64,000 bases of DNA from CAVXFL01 sp963761015 (lineage in GTDB: Bacteria > Pseudomonadota > Alphaproteobacteria > Acetobacterales > Acetobacteraceae). The translations under genes were made by a program, and so were the position numbers. A model generated the notes under the pieces. The model did not search any database, was not told where the DNA came from, and saw nothing but the letters and a program-made list of their open reading frames with translations. The stretch is from positions 124,001-188,000 of the forward strand of contig CAVXFL010000019.1 of NCBI GenBank assembly GCA_963761015.1, read 5' to 3'. This document shows positions 17,983 to 27,072 of this stretch, in pieces (the stretch's first letter is position 1; each line of letters opens with the position of its first letter).

Positions 17983-18912
17983 CTAATCACCGCTGAAAGC
18001 GGACAGCGGGATGTTCGGCATGATGGCCGGCGATCGCGGCGGCAGCCAGGTCAGGCCGGTAGCCTTGCCCATCGCCGGCAGCGTGCCGCGCGAGAGAAGA
18101 TCGGAAATGATTCCGTTCACTTCCGCGATCAGCGGCTTGTCCGCCGCGATGCCGACGAAGCCGATATTGAATCCGATCGAATGCGTGTAGCCCGATGCGG
18201 TCACTTGCGTGCTCGGATGCTGCTGGCGCCAGGCATCGAACTCGTGCAGGTCGACCAGCGCTGCATCGACCTTGTCGTTCTGCAAGTCCCTGAACAGCAC
18301 GGCGGAATCGGGAAAATGCACGACTTGATCGGCAAGGCGGCCGTGCTCGTAGCTCATCGCGATCAGGTCGGGGACGCCGTGGGTTTCCACGCCGAGTTTC
18401 AGACCCGAAACATCGGACAGCTTCCCCACGCGCAGGCCGGCATGCGCCGGGGAGAGAACCACCGCCAGCGCGTCGAAACGGTAGGGCCGGGTGGGAACCA
18501 AATCCTGCAGCCTGATCCAGCGGTGCCGATCATCCGCAGTCCTGCCCGCGAACGGCGGGAGCTTGCCCTTGGCGGCGTCGAGATGGCCGACGTTTCCGGC
18601 GATCAGCGGATAGCCCGCGAGCAGGTCGCAATGCCCGTTTGATAGCAACGCGCTCGCCTCGCGCGGCGGATTGCTGTCGGGGTCCTTGCGCGTCACGAAC
18701 CATTGGACCGCCAGCTTCCGGCCGAGCCGCTCGGCGACCGCGCGGGAGAGGGCAACATCGAAGCCCTTCGCCTGTCCGGACACTTCGGAGGATAGCGGCG
18801 GATCACGGGATTGCAGGCAAACCGTCAGCGGCTCGGCGGCGCGAACGGGCGAAGCGGCCACGATCAGCGCCGCGAAGCCGGCCGCGCCGGCCAGCTTCAG
18901 GCGGGACCTCAT
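17983..18912 (-). CDS. xoxJ: Periplasmic solute-binding protein, XoxJ/MoxJ-like
   Basis: This 309-residue bacterial extracellular solute-binding family 3 protein has a signal peptide (AALIVAASPVRAA). Its lobes are marked by LTVCLQSRDPPLS, GFDVALSRAVAERLG, CDLLAGYPL, GLKLGVETHGVPDL and VDAALVDLHEFDAW. Family-3 proteins next to xoxF are called XoxJ. They are thought to help mature or activate the dehydrogenase rather than feed a transporter, and no ABC permease lies here. It overlaps the preceding cytochrome gene by 4 bases (ATGA) and precedes xoxF by 147 bases holding a hairpin. Confidence 0.85.
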   Translation of the reverse strand: MRSRLKLAGAAGFAALIVAASPVRAAEPLTVCLQSRDPPLSSEVSGQAKGFDVALSRAVAERLGRKLAVQWFVTRKDPDSNPPREASALLSNGHCDLLAGYPLIAGNVGHLDAAKGKLPPFAGRTADDRHRWIRLQDLVPTRPYRFDALAVVLSPAHAGLRVGKLSDVSGLKLGVETHGVPDLIAMSYEHGRLADQVVHFPDSAVLFRDLQNDKVDAALVDLHEFDAWRQQHPSTQVTASGYTHSIGFNIGFVGIAADKPLIAEVNGIISDLLSRGTLPAMGKATGLTWLPPRSPAIMPNIPLSAFSGD

Positions 18913-19247
18913 GGCTCCTTGCCCCCGGTTCGCACATAGGCCCAGATCGCCTTGATCTCGTCCGGCTTCAGAAGGTCTTTCCAGGGCGGCATGTTGTTCT
19001 TGCCGTTCCTGACCGAGTGGAAAAACCGGGCCCGGTCATTGTGCGGAAATTTCCTGAGGTCGAACGAGACGGTTCCGGGATTGACCATGTGCGGCCCGTG
19101 GCAATGGGCGCAGATACTCTGGAACAGCATCTCGCCTTTCTCGAACTCGGCCCGCGTGGGCGGCGCCTGTCCCGCCCTGCCGACTTGCGCGGCAATCACG
19201 GTGGCGCACGCCAGGGCGGCCGCCAGAACAGCGACAGCAGCTTTCAT
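18909..19247 (-). CDS. Small cytochrome c
   Basis: This 112-residue periplasmic monoheme cytochrome c has a signal peptide (AVLAAALACATVIAAQVG), heme motif CAHCHGPHM near 46, a candidate axial Met in GKNNMPPWKDLL, and the closing helix DEIKAIWAYVRTGGK. It lies between the second PQQ dehydrogenase and the xoxJ-like gene, and is a plausible electron acceptor for either quinoprotein. The stop overlaps the next start by 4 bases. Confidence 0.88.
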   Translation of the reverse strand: MKAAVAVLAAALACATVIAAQVGRAGQAPPTRAEFEKGEMLFQSICAHCHGPHMVNPGTVSFDLRKFPHNDRARFFHSVRNGKNNMPPWKDLLKPDEIKAIWAYVRTGGKEP

Positions 19248-19301
19248 CCGTCTCGTACCGTTACGAACTTGGGACTGTTACGAAAATTGCAGGGAAATCG
19301 T

Positions 19302-19330
19302 GGCGCCCGCCGGGCAAGCCGGCGGGCGCC
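19302..19330 (-). terminator. Perfect 12-bp hairpin after the second PQQ dehydrogenase
   Basis: GGCGCCCGCCGG-gcaag-CCGGCGGGCGCC is a perfect inverted repeat 13 bases past the dehydrogenase stop, and a weakly T-rich stretch follows on the minus strand. It is likely a terminator or attenuator that lowers transcription into the cytochrome/xoxJ genes. Confidence 0.65.
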
Positions 19331-19343
19331 ATGTGCGAAAACC

Positions 19344-21002
19344 CTACTTCGTCAGGGCGAACGTCCAGAGCGATCCGCCGGCCGGCACCTTCGCGAGCCG
19401 CTCGTCGCCGCCGTACAGCGCGTACACGCCGCCGATGCCGCTGGACACCGAGACGTATTGCACGCCGTCCTGCTCCCAGGTGATCGGCTGGCCCTCGATG
19501 CCCGAGCCGGTCTTGAACTGCCACAGCTTGTTGCCGTTGTCGGCGTCGAACGCCTCGAACTCGCCGGTCAGCTTGCCGGTGAAGACCAGGCCGCCAGCGG
19601 TCGAGAGCACGCCCGCGAAGCGCGGGATGTCGGTCGGCTGCTGCCATTTCGCCTTGCCGGTCAGCGGGTCGATGGCCTTCAGAATGCCGCGCGGTCCCGG
19701 CTTGTAGATCGGCTGGATTTCCGCGCCCCAATACGGCAGGCCGGCGCGGAACTGCACGTCGACCGGCTTGTAGTGCATGCCGAACAGGAGCGTGTTCGCG
19801 TAGTCGAGCCCGGTCTGCGGACTATACAATTCGGGGCTCCAGTTCTTCGTGCCCATCGCGTGCGGCCAGACATCGACGGCCTCGCCCTTGCGGGCACGGT
19901 CGGCGATCGAGGTCGGCACCGGGCGGCCGGTTTCCGGATCGACACCCTTCGCCCAGGTCTCGTACGCGTATTGATTGGCCGCGATCAGCTTGCCGTTGGT
20001 GCGGTCGATGACATACATGAAGCCGTTGCGGTTGGCGTTCATCACCACCTTGGTCGGCTTGCCGTCGACCTCCATCGTCGCCAGCACCGGTTCGGCGACG
20101 CTGTCGTAGTCGAACGGATCGTTCGGCGAGTATTGGAAATACCACTTGATGTGGCCGCTCTTCGGATCGAGCGCCAGCACCGAGTCGGTGTACAGGTTGT
20201 CGCCCGGATGCGACGCCGCGTTCCAGGAGCCGGCATTGCCGGTGCCCCAGTAGACCGTGTGCAGCTCGGGATCGTACGAGCCGGCGATCCAGGTCGAGCC
20301 GCCGCCGTGTTTCCAGGTGTCGCCGGGCCAGGTCTTGGCGTTCGGGTCGCCCGGGCCGGCCACCGTGTAGGTGCGCCAGAGGTGCTTGCCGGTATTGGGG
20401 TCCCAGCCGTCGATGAAGCCGCGGATGCCGTATTCGGCGCCGGAAACCCCGGTGATCACCACGCCGCCGGCCACCAGCGGCGCGCCGGTCTCGGAGTAGC
20501 CGGGCTTCCAGTCGATGATATTGGACCGCCAGACCTCCTTGCCGGTCTTGGCGTCGAGCGCGATGACGTTGGCGTCCAGCGTGGTGCGGAAGATCTTGCC
20601 CTCGTACAGGGCCGGGCCGCGATTGATGATGCCGCAGCAGACGATGCGCGGCACCTCGGCCGGATAGCTGACCTTGGTCTTCCAGATTTGCTCGCCGGTC
20701 GCGGCGTTGAGCGCCATGGTCGCGGAGTTGGTGGTGACGTACAGCGTGCCTTTGTAGACGAGCGGCTGCGATTCCTCGCTGTGGTTGTCGTCGTAGCTGT
20801 AGTTCCAGACCGGGACCAGGTTCTTGACGGTCTGGCGATTGATCTGGGTCAGCGGGCTGAAGCGCTGCTCGTTGTCCTGCATCCCGTAATGCAGCACGCT
20901 GGACGGGTCGCTGGCGCTGTTCTCCAGTTGCTGGGTGCTCTGCGCGTACGCGCCGGCGGGCAGGACGGCCGCCAACGCGCCGGCCAAGACTAGTTTCCGC
21001 AT
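19344..21002 (-). CDS. PQQ-dependent alcohol dehydrogenase, lanthanide type (ExaF/PedH-like)
   Basis: This 552-residue periplasmic quinoprotein has signal peptide VLAGALAAVLPAGAYA and vicinal cysteines in RIVCCGIINRG. The active-site segment NDPFDYDSVAEP has Asp at 298 and 300, so it carries the lanthanide signature like the XoxF in this cluster. It is shorter than XoxF and has the PRIVCCG / YSPNDPFDYD style of ethanol or broad-range alcohol dehydrogenases. Translation starts behind AGGAGGAAACGAACTC. It lies first in the minus-strand cluster. Substrate range cannot be read from sequence; primary alcohols are the default expectation. Confidence 0.92.
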   Translation of the reverse strand: MRKLVLAGALAAVLPAGAYAQSTQQLENSASDPSSVLHYGMQDNEQRFSPLTQINRQTVKNLVPVWNYSYDDNHSEESQPLVYKGTLYVTTNSATMALNAATGEQIWKTKVSYPAEVPRIVCCGIINRGPALYEGKIFRTTLDANVIALDAKTGKEVWRSNIIDWKPGYSETGAPLVAGGVVITGVSGAEYGIRGFIDGWDPNTGKHLWRTYTVAGPGDPNAKTWPGDTWKHGGGSTWIAGSYDPELHTVYWGTGNAGSWNAASHPGDNLYTDSVLALDPKSGHIKWYFQYSPNDPFDYDSVAEPVLATMEVDGKPTKVVMNANRNGFMYVIDRTNGKLIAANQYAYETWAKGVDPETGRPVPTSIADRARKGEAVDVWPHAMGTKNWSPELYSPQTGLDYANTLLFGMHYKPVDVQFRAGLPYWGAEIQPIYKPGPRGILKAIDPLTGKAKWQQPTDIPRFAGVLSTAGGLVFTGKLTGEFEAFDADNGNKLWQFKTGSGIEGQPITWEQDGVQYVSVSSGIGGVYALYGGDERLAKVPAGGSLWTFALTK

Positions 21003-21203
21003 GAGTTCGTTTCCTCCTGGGTTGCCGTTTTATTGTGGCGGCTTCTTGTTTGGACTCGCTCCGTTCTCCTCCCCGGATTCCCGGTGAGAGCCTCGAAGAA
21101 GCCCGGCCGGAGGCAGGTTAACACGCCGCGAGGCTGGCCTAGCAAGCCCGGGTCCGCCCAGGGAGGGGGAATTTGTTGCCGGCGTGGCGATGACGGCCGC
21201 CAG

Positions 21204-21614
21204 TCAGCCCTGCCGCCACGGCAGGCCTTCCGCCTTCCAGCCCGCGCTGGTTCCGCGATGTCCCGCGGCGTCGGGCGGGCCTTCGAAACCGGTGGCGACG
21301 TTGTACACGTGCGGAAAGCCTGCCGCCCGCGCGGCCTCGGCGGCGGCCCGGCTGCGCGCGCCGCTGCGGCAGATGAAGTAGATGTGGCTGCTTTCGGTGA
21401 GGCCGGCCTGCCGCAGGTGCTCGGTGAAGGCGGCGTTCGGCTGCATCGTCGGATAGAGCTGCCACGGGATCAGCACCGTCTGTTTCCCGAGTTGCGCGAA
21501 ATCCGGCACGCCGACGAAATTCCACTCGGCGTCCGTGCGCACGTCGCAGAGCTGCACCTCGGGGTTGGCGCTCAGTTCCTCCCAAACCTTTCGCGGCGCG
21601 ACGTCGTCGACCAT
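21204..21614 (-). CDS. Rhodanese-domain protein
   Basis: This is a 136-residue single rhodanese domain. The predicted start at 21614 follows GGAGTGGGGAT; an upstream ATG at 21653 would add 13 residues. The N-terminal WEELSANPEVQLCDVRTDAEW is the usual rhodanese opening, and the active-site loop is ICRSGARSRAAA with Cys as sulfur acceptor (about residue 85). It is divergent from the cysK-type gene only 87 bases away, so a role in sulfur handling is plausible. Cytoplasmic; no signal peptide. Confidence 0.88.
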   Translation of the reverse strand: MVDDVAPRKVWEELSANPEVQLCDVRTDAEWNFVGVPDFAQLGKQTVLIPWQLYPTMQPNAAFTEHLRQAGLTESSHIYFICRSGARSRAAAEAARAAGFPHVYNVATGFEGPPDAAGHRGTSAGWKAEGLPWRQG

Positions 21615-21701
21615 ATCCCCACTCCGTTCGACAATGGCGTCCGGCCATGGCACTTCCGCCGCTTGCGTTCAAGAAGCAGGCTGCGAGCAGGAGGGACAAG
21701 C

Positions 21702-22734
21702 ATGAACACACCCGAGCCACGCCCGGCCGGTTCGCGGCGTTGGGTGGACGGGCTGGCCGGCGCGATCGGCCGCACGCCGCTGATCCGGCTGCGCCGCGCC
21801 TCGGAGGCCACCGGCTGCACCATTCTGGGCAAGGGCGAGTTCATGAACCCGGGCGGCTCGGTGAAGGACCGCGCCGCGCTCGCCATCATTTTGGATGCCG
21901 AACGGCGCGGCGCGCTCAAGCCCGGCGGGACCATCGTCGAGGGCACCGCCGGCAACACCGGCATCGGCCTGACCCTGGTCGGCAACGCCCGCGGCTATCG
22001 CTCGATCATCGTGGTGCCGGAGACGCAGAGCCGGGAGAAGCTGGAGTTCCTGCGCATGATCGGGGCCGATCTGCGGCTCGTCCCGGCGAAGCCGTATCGC
22101 GATCCCGGCAACTACGTTCACGTCTCGCGCCGGCTGGCCGAGGAGTTGGCGGCCAAGGACGGCAACGCGATCTGGGCCAATCAGTTCGACAACGTGGCGA
22201 ATCGCGAGGGCCATCGCGCCACCACCGGCCCGGAGATCTGGGAAGAGACCGCGGGCGAGGTCGATGCCTTCACCTGTTCCTGCGGCACTGGCGGCACGCT
22301 CGGCGGGGTCGGCCTGGCGCTGAAGGAGCGCAACCCGAATGTGCGCATCGTGCTCGCCGACCCCGAAGGCAGCGGGCTCTATGGCTGGGTGAAGAGCAAC
22401 GATTTGAGCGCGTCGGGGAATTCGATCACCGAAGGCATCGGCAACTCGCGCGTGACCGCCAACCTGGACGGCGCGCCGATCGACGATTCGGAGCGCATTC
22501 CCGATGCCGAGATGCTCGAACAGGTCTTCGACTTGCAGACTCCGCGAGGGGCTGTCGGTCGGCGGTTCGTCCGGCATCAACGTCGCGGCGGCGATCCGGG
22601 TGGCCAAGGCGCTCGGCCCCGGGCACACCATCGTTACGATCCTGGCCGACGGCGGCGCGCGGTATCAGTCCAAGCTGTTCAACCCGGAATTCCTGCGCTC
22701 GAAGAATCTGCCCACGCCGCCCTGGCTCGCCTGA
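21702..22734 (+). CDS. cysK: Cysteine synthase (one frameshift)
   Basis: This PLP-dependent O-acetylserine sulfhydrylase of about 343 residues starts at 21702 behind GCAGGAGGGACAAGC. The PLP lysine lies in NPGGSVKDRAA (about 54), the substrate loop is EGTAGNTGIG, and the phosphate cup is CSCGTGGTLGG. Near 22535 the frame moves by one extra base; after it the expected LREGLSVGGSSGINVAAA and LADGGARYQSKLFNPEFL complete the enzyme and end in TGA. It makes cysteine from O-acetylserine and sulfide. The neighbouring rhodanese gene is divergent. The break is probably a consensus error. Confidence 0.9.
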
Positions 22735-22757
22735 TCGGCGTCGGCCGCGGCGGGACG

Positions 22758-23273
22758 CTAAATCCGCGCGAACTGGTCGAGGGGTTTGTCCGCGATCATG
22801 ACGTGCTGCCGTTCGAAATCGCGACCATGCAGCCCCGTGCTGCCGAAACCGCCCGCGCTGCGCTCGGTGGCGTCGAGTTCGTCGACCTCGCGCCAGATCG
22901 CGCGCGTGACCGGCGCCAGCACCGCTTGCGCGATGCGCATGCCGCGCTCGACGGTGAACGGCTGGTGGCCCGCGTTCAGCAGAATGATTTGCAGCTCGCC
23001 GCGATAATCCGAATCGATCGTGCCGGGGCTGTTCGGCAAGACGATTCCGTGGCGCAGCGCGAGACCCGAGCGCGGGCGGATTTGCAGCTCGTAGCCGTCC
23101 GGCAGCGCGGTCAGCAAGCCGGTGGGAATCAGCGCGCGCTCGCCCGGCGCGACGGTGACCGGCGCGTCGACGGCGGCCAGCAGATCCATCCCGGCGGCGC
23201 CGGCCGTCGCGTAGGACGGCAGCGGCAGGCCGGCCGCGTGCGGCAGCCGGCGCACGGCGATCGGCACGCTCAT
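22758..23273 (-). CDS. dut: dUTP pyrophosphatase
   Basis: This 171-residue trimeric-type dUTPase hydrolyses dUTP to dUMP and keeps uracil out of DNA. All five motifs are visible: AGMDLLAA, PRSGLALRHGI, NSPGTIDSDYRGE with the catalytic Asp, ERGMRIAQAVL, and the C-terminal P-loop-like GFGSTG. The C-terminus is about 20 residues longer than usual (RDFERQHVMIADKPLDQFARI). Its ATG overlaps the coaBC stop by 4 bases, the common coaBC-dut pairing. Confidence 0.95.
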   Translation of the reverse strand: MSVPIAVRRLPHAAGLPLPSYATAGAAGMDLLAAVDAPVTVAPGERALIPTGLLTALPDGYELQIRPRSGLALRHGIVLPNSPGTIDSDYRGELQIILLNAGHQPFTVERGMRIAQAVLAPVTRAIWREVDELDATERSAGGFGSTGLHGRDFERQHVMIADKPLDQFARI

Positions 23274-24505
23274 CGCGGCTCGCGGTCTGGGACAGGCGCC
23301 AACGCCTTCGCGATCCGCTCGGCGAGGCGGCGCGCCACCTCGGACTTGGGCAGGCGCGGCCAGTCCTCCGTGCCTTCGGCGGTCACCAGATGCACGACGT
23401 TCTCCTCGCCGCCCATGATGCCGGTCGCCGGCGAGACGTCGTTGGCGACGATCCAGTCGCAGCCCTTGCGCGCGCGCTTGGCTTGCGCATTGGCGAGCAC
23501 GTCGTCGGTTTCCGCCGCGAAGCCGACGACAAGGCGCGGGCGGCGCGGCCCGGGGGCGGAAATCGTGGCGAGGATGTCGGGATTCGGCACCAATTCCAGT
23601 TTTGGCGGCGCGCCGCCGGGCACTTTCTTGATTTTCGCGGCGCTCGCGCCGGCCACCCGCCAGTCGGCCACGGCGGCCGCGAACACGGCGACATCGGCCG
23701 GCAATGCCGCCTCGCATTCCGCCAGCATCGCCTCGGCGGTTTCCACGTGGCGCACCGCGACACCCGGCGGATCGGGCAGCGCGACCGGGCCGCTGACCAG
23801 GGTGACGCGCGCGCCGAGTTCCGCCAGCGCGGCGGCGATGGCATGGCCCTGGCGGCCGCTGGAGCGATTGGCGATGTAGCGCACCGGGTCGATCGGTTCG
23901 TGGGTGGGGCCGCTCGTGACCAGCGCGTGCTTGCCGGCCAGCTTCCTGGCGCCGCCCGCCGGCTGCAACAGGCGCACGGTCGCGGCCAGGATTGCCGGCG
24001 GCTCGGCGAGCCGGCCGAACCCCCATTCGTTGCAGGCCATCGCGCCTTCGTCCGGGCCGACGATCGCGACGCCGCGCCCGGCGAGGGTGGCAACGTTCGC
24101 CCGCGTGGCCGGGTGCTCCCACATCCGCACGTTCATGGCCGGCGCCACCAGCACCCGCTTGTCGGTGGCGAGCAGCAGCGTGGAGGCCAGATCGTCCGCC
24201 AGCCCCGCCGCCATCTTCGCCAGGATGTCCGCCGAGGCGGGCGCGACCACCACCAGATCGGCGGCGCGCGAGAGCTGGATGTGGCCCATCTCGCTCTCGT
24301 CGGTCAGCGAAAACAGGTCGGCGTAGACGCGGTTTTCGCTCAGCGCCTGCAGTGCGAGCGGGGTGACGAACTGGGCGGCGTTGCGGCTCAGCACGCAGGT
24401 GACGCCGACGCCTTCGGCGCGCAGCAGACGGATCAGCTCCAGCGCCTTGTAGGCTGCAATGCCGCCGCTGACGATCAGCAGGATCCTGTGCCCGCCGAGC
24501 GGCAT
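23270..24505 (-). CDS. coaBC: Phosphopantothenoylcysteine decarboxylase/synthetase
   Basis: This 411-residue bifunctional coenzyme A biosynthesis enzyme starts at the ATG at 24505; a TTG 60 bases upstream is less likely. The N-terminal CoaC flavoprotein has ILLIVSGGIAAYKALELIR, the PAMNVRMWEHPAT substrate loop and the active Cys in AMACNEWGFGRL (about 155). The C-terminal CoaB half has the signature LVTSGPTHEPIDPVRYI followed by NRSSGRQG. It converts 4'-phosphopantothenate plus cysteine to 4'-phosphopantetheine. It is coupled to dut by a 4-base overlap and lies downstream of ubiE. Confidence 0.95.
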   Translation of the reverse strand: MPLGGHRILLIVSGGIAAYKALELIRLLRAEGVGVTCVLSRNAAQFVTPLALQALSENRVYADLFSLTDESEMGHIQLSRAADLVVVAPASADILAKMAAGLADDLASTLLLATDKRVLVAPAMNVRMWEHPATRANVATLAGRGVAIVGPDEGAMACNEWGFGRLAEPPAILAATVRLLQPAGGARKLAGKHALVTSGPTHEPIDPVRYIANRSSGRQGHAIAAALAELGARVTLVSGPVALPDPPGVAVRHVETAEAMLAECEAALPADVAVFAAAVADWRVAGASAAKIKKVPGGAPPKLELVPNPDILATISAPGPRRPRLVVGFAAETDDVLANAQAKRARKGCDWIVANDVSPATGIMGGEENVVHLVTAEGTEDWPRLPKSEVARRLAERIAKALAPVPDREPR

Positions 24506-24575
24506 CACAATCCCGGACCCCGCGAGGGGAGGAGGCGATCTGTCTTTGCCGCGCCGGGAATGCAATCAGCCCGCA

Positions 24576-25335
24576 TCAGAGCCGCCATCCGCTATGGATC
24601 GCCGCGATGCCGCCGGAGAGGTTGCGGACGTCCACGCGGGCGAAGCCGGCTTCGCGCAGCATCGCCGCAAGTTCGTCCTGGGACGGGAAGGTCCGGATGC
24701 TTTCGGCCAGGTATTGATAGCTCTCCGGATCGCCCAGCGACGACGCGGCCGAGCAGCGGGAGCATCCGGAACGACCAGGCATCGTAGGCCGGCAGCAGCG
24801 CCGCCACCTGGAACCGGCTGAACTCCAGGCAGAAGAAGCGTCCGCCGGGGCGCAGCACGCGCCGCGCCTCGGCGAGCACCGCCGGCTTGTCGGTGCAGTT
24901 GCGCAGGCCGAACGCGATGGAGACGCGGTCGACGCAGCGGTCCGGCAGCGGCAGCGCCTCGGCGTCGGCCACCACGAAGCCGATGTCGCGCGCGATCCCC
25001 CGATCGAGCGCGCGGTCGCGGGCGCGGCTCAGCATCGCCGGGTTGACGTCCGAAAGCAGCGCCGGCCCGCCGCCCGATTGTCGCCAGCCGAGCCCGATAT
25101 CGCCGGTGCCCGCGGCGAGGTCGAGCAGCTGGTATTGCGGCCGCGGATCGAGCGCCCGGAGAAAAATGCGTTTCCAGGCCCGATGCACGCCGAGCGACAT
25201 CAAATCGTTCATCAGGTCGTAGCGCGGCGCCACGCGCTCGAACACGCCGCGCACCAGCGCCTGCTTCGCCGCGCGCGGCACGGTGCGGTAGCCGAAATCG
25301 GCGGTGTCGGCCTGGGGCGCGGGATTGTCGCTCAT
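24576..25335 (-). CDS. ubiE: Demethylmenaquinone/ubiquinone methyltransferase UbiE (one frameshift)
   Basis: This SAM-dependent C-methyltransferase of ubiquinone/menaquinone synthesis has about 252 residues once repaired. Motifs are FERVAPRYDLMNDLMSLG near the N-terminus, LDLAAGTGDIG as the SAM site (about 73), VSIAFGLRNCTDKP and FCLEFSRFQ. Near 24745 one extra base shifts the frame; after it GDPESYQYLAESIRTFPSQ and RNLSGGIAAIHSGWRL form the expected C-terminus. It is divergent from mutM, which starts 31 bases away. The ubiB gene that often follows ubiE in alphaproteobacteria is absent; coaBC comes next instead. Confidence 0.92.
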
Positions 25336-25365
25336 GCGCGCCCACGTATAGCGTGCCCGCCATCC

Positions 25366-26232
25366 ATGCCGGAACTCCCCGAGGTCGAGACGGTGATGCG
25401 CGGGCTGCGGGCGCGCCTGCAGGGCCGGCGGATCGTGCGCGCGGCGCTGACGCGGCCCGACATGCGCTGGCCGTTTCCCGAAGGCCTGGCCGCGCGGCTG
25501 ACCGGCGCCCGGGTCCAGGGATTCCGCCGGCGCGCCAAATACATCCTGATGCGGCTGGATGGCGGTGATCTCGCTGTTGATCCATCTCGGCATGTCCGGC
25601 CGGCTGGTCCTCGATCGCCGCGCGCCGGACCTTCCGGTGGCGCATGAGCACCTGGTGCTGGACATGGACGATGGCTGGCGGGTCGGCTTCGTCGATCCGC
25701 GCCGCTTCGGCTCGGTTGATCTGGTCGCGACGGCGGCGGAGGATTCGCACCGGCTGCTTGCCGGGCTCGGCCCGGAGCCGCTGGGCGACGATTTTTCTCC
25801 CGAGCGATTAACAGCGCTGGTCGCCGGCCGGCGCACGCCGATCAAGGCGGCCCTGCTCGACCAGCGCACGGTGGCGGGGCTCGGCAATATCTACGTCTGC
25901 GAGGCGCTGTTTCGCGCGCGGATCAGCCCGAACCGTTCCGCGCATACCGTGGCCGGGACCCGCGCGGGGCGGCTCGTGCCGGCGATCAAGGCCACCTTGA
26001 CCGAGGCGATCGCGGCCGGCGGCTCCTCGCTCCGCGACTATGTCCAGCCGGACGGCGAACTCGGCTACTTCCAGCACGCCTGGAAGGTGTACGGCCGCGA
26101 GGGGCTGGCCTGCGAGCGCTGCCCCGGCCCGCCCGCCTGCGGCGGTATCCGACGCATCGTGCAGGCGGGGCGAAGCTCGTTCTATTGTCCGCGCACGCAA
26201 CGCTCGAGCGGGAGGATGGCGATGGCCGATGA
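25366..26232 (+). CDS. mutM: Formamidopyrimidine-DNA glycosylase (frameshifted)
   Basis: This base-excision repair enzyme removes 8-oxoguanine. It begins MPELPEVETV with catalytic Pro2/Glu3, and Lys in RRRAKYIL is the beta-elimination residue. About base 25565 one extra base shifts the frame, after which ISLLIHLGMSGRLVLDRR, DPRRFGSVDL and NIYVCEALFRARISP follow. The C-terminal zinc finger shows CERC and then FYCPRTQR, where the fourth ligand expected as CxxC reads Thr. No stop occurs in this frame at the usual place; it stays open far into the hydratase gene. A second indel near the end is likely, so the end given (TGA at 26230) is approximate. Confidence 0.87.
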
Positions 26233-27002
26233 ATTACGAGATGATCCTGGTCGAGACGCACGGGCCGGTCGGCCTGATCCGGCTCAACCGCCCGCAGGCG
26301 CTGAACGCGCTGTGCGACCAGCTGATGGCGGAGCTGGGCAGCCAGCTGCTGGCCTTCGATGCCGATGCCGCGATCCGCGCGATCGTGCTGACCGGCTCGG
26401 AGAAGGCGTTCGCCGCCGGGGCCGACATCAAGGAGATGCAGCCCCGCACCTATCCCGCCGTGCTGTTCAACGACTTCATCGCCAAGTGGGAAACGATCTT
26501 GCAGGTGAAGAAGCCGGTGATCGCGGCGGTGGCCGGCTACGCGCTCGGCGGCGGCTGCGAGCTGGCGATGATGTGCGACATCGTGGTGGCCGCCGACTCC
26601 GCCAAATTCGGGCAGCCGGAGATCAACCTCGGCGTCATTCCCGGCGCGGGGGGCACGCAACGGCTGACCCGCGCGGTCGGCAAATCCAAGGCGATGGACA
26701 TGATCCTGACCGCGCGGATGATGGATGCCGCCGAGGCCGAGCGCGCCAACCTGGTTTCCCGAATTTTCCCTGCCGATCAGCTCGTCGCCGAGGCGATCAA
26801 GATCGGCCAGCGGCTCGCGGAACTGTCGCCGGTCGCCGTCGCGGTCGCCAAGCAGGCGATCAACCGGGCGTTCGAAACGACGCTGTCGGAAGGCGTGCGG
26901 GTGGAGCGCTCGCTGTTCCTGCCGCTGCTCGGCACGCCGGACCAGAAGGAGGGCATGGCGGCGTTCATCGAGAAGCGGAAGGCGAAGTTCAGGAGCGTCT
27001 GA
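26229..27002 (+). CDS. Enoyl-CoA hydratase
   Basis: This 257-residue crotonase-fold enzyme starts at ATG 26229. The oxyanion-hole segments are GSEKAFAAGADIKEM (about 55-70) and AGYALGGGCELAMMCD (about 105). The catalytic glutamates lie in GQPEINLGVIPGAGGTQRL. It hydrates trans-2-enoyl-CoA in beta-oxidation or related pathways. The order mutM-ech-rpsT-dnaA is conserved in many Rhodospirillales, so this is likely the ancestral neighbour rather than an insertion. The gene is intact. Confidence 0.94.
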   Translation: MNYEMILVETHGPVGLIRLNRPQALNALCDQLMAELGSQLLAFDADAAIRAIVLTGSEKAFAAGADIKEMQPRTYPAVLFNDFIAKWETILQVKKPVIAAVAGYALGGGCELAMMCDIVVAADSAKFGQPEINLGVIPGAGGTQRLTRAVGKSKAMDMILTARMMDAAEAERANLVSRIFPADQLVAEAIKIGQRLAELSPVAVAVAKQAINRAFETTLSEGVRVERSLFLPLLGTPDQKEGMAAFIEKRKAKFRSV

Positions 27003-27072
27003 CTTGAGCGGCGGCGGCTCGGTTCGGACTGCGAATTGCTCGACCGGCCGAGGTGATCCGGGAGATGACGCG

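Noticed and set aside
18639..20993. 784-residue plus-strand open frame over the quinoprotein cluster
   Set aside because: It is antisense to the second PQQ dehydrogenase, which has signal peptide, CCG and DYD motifs. The plus frame is repetitive Val/Arg/Gly with no family.
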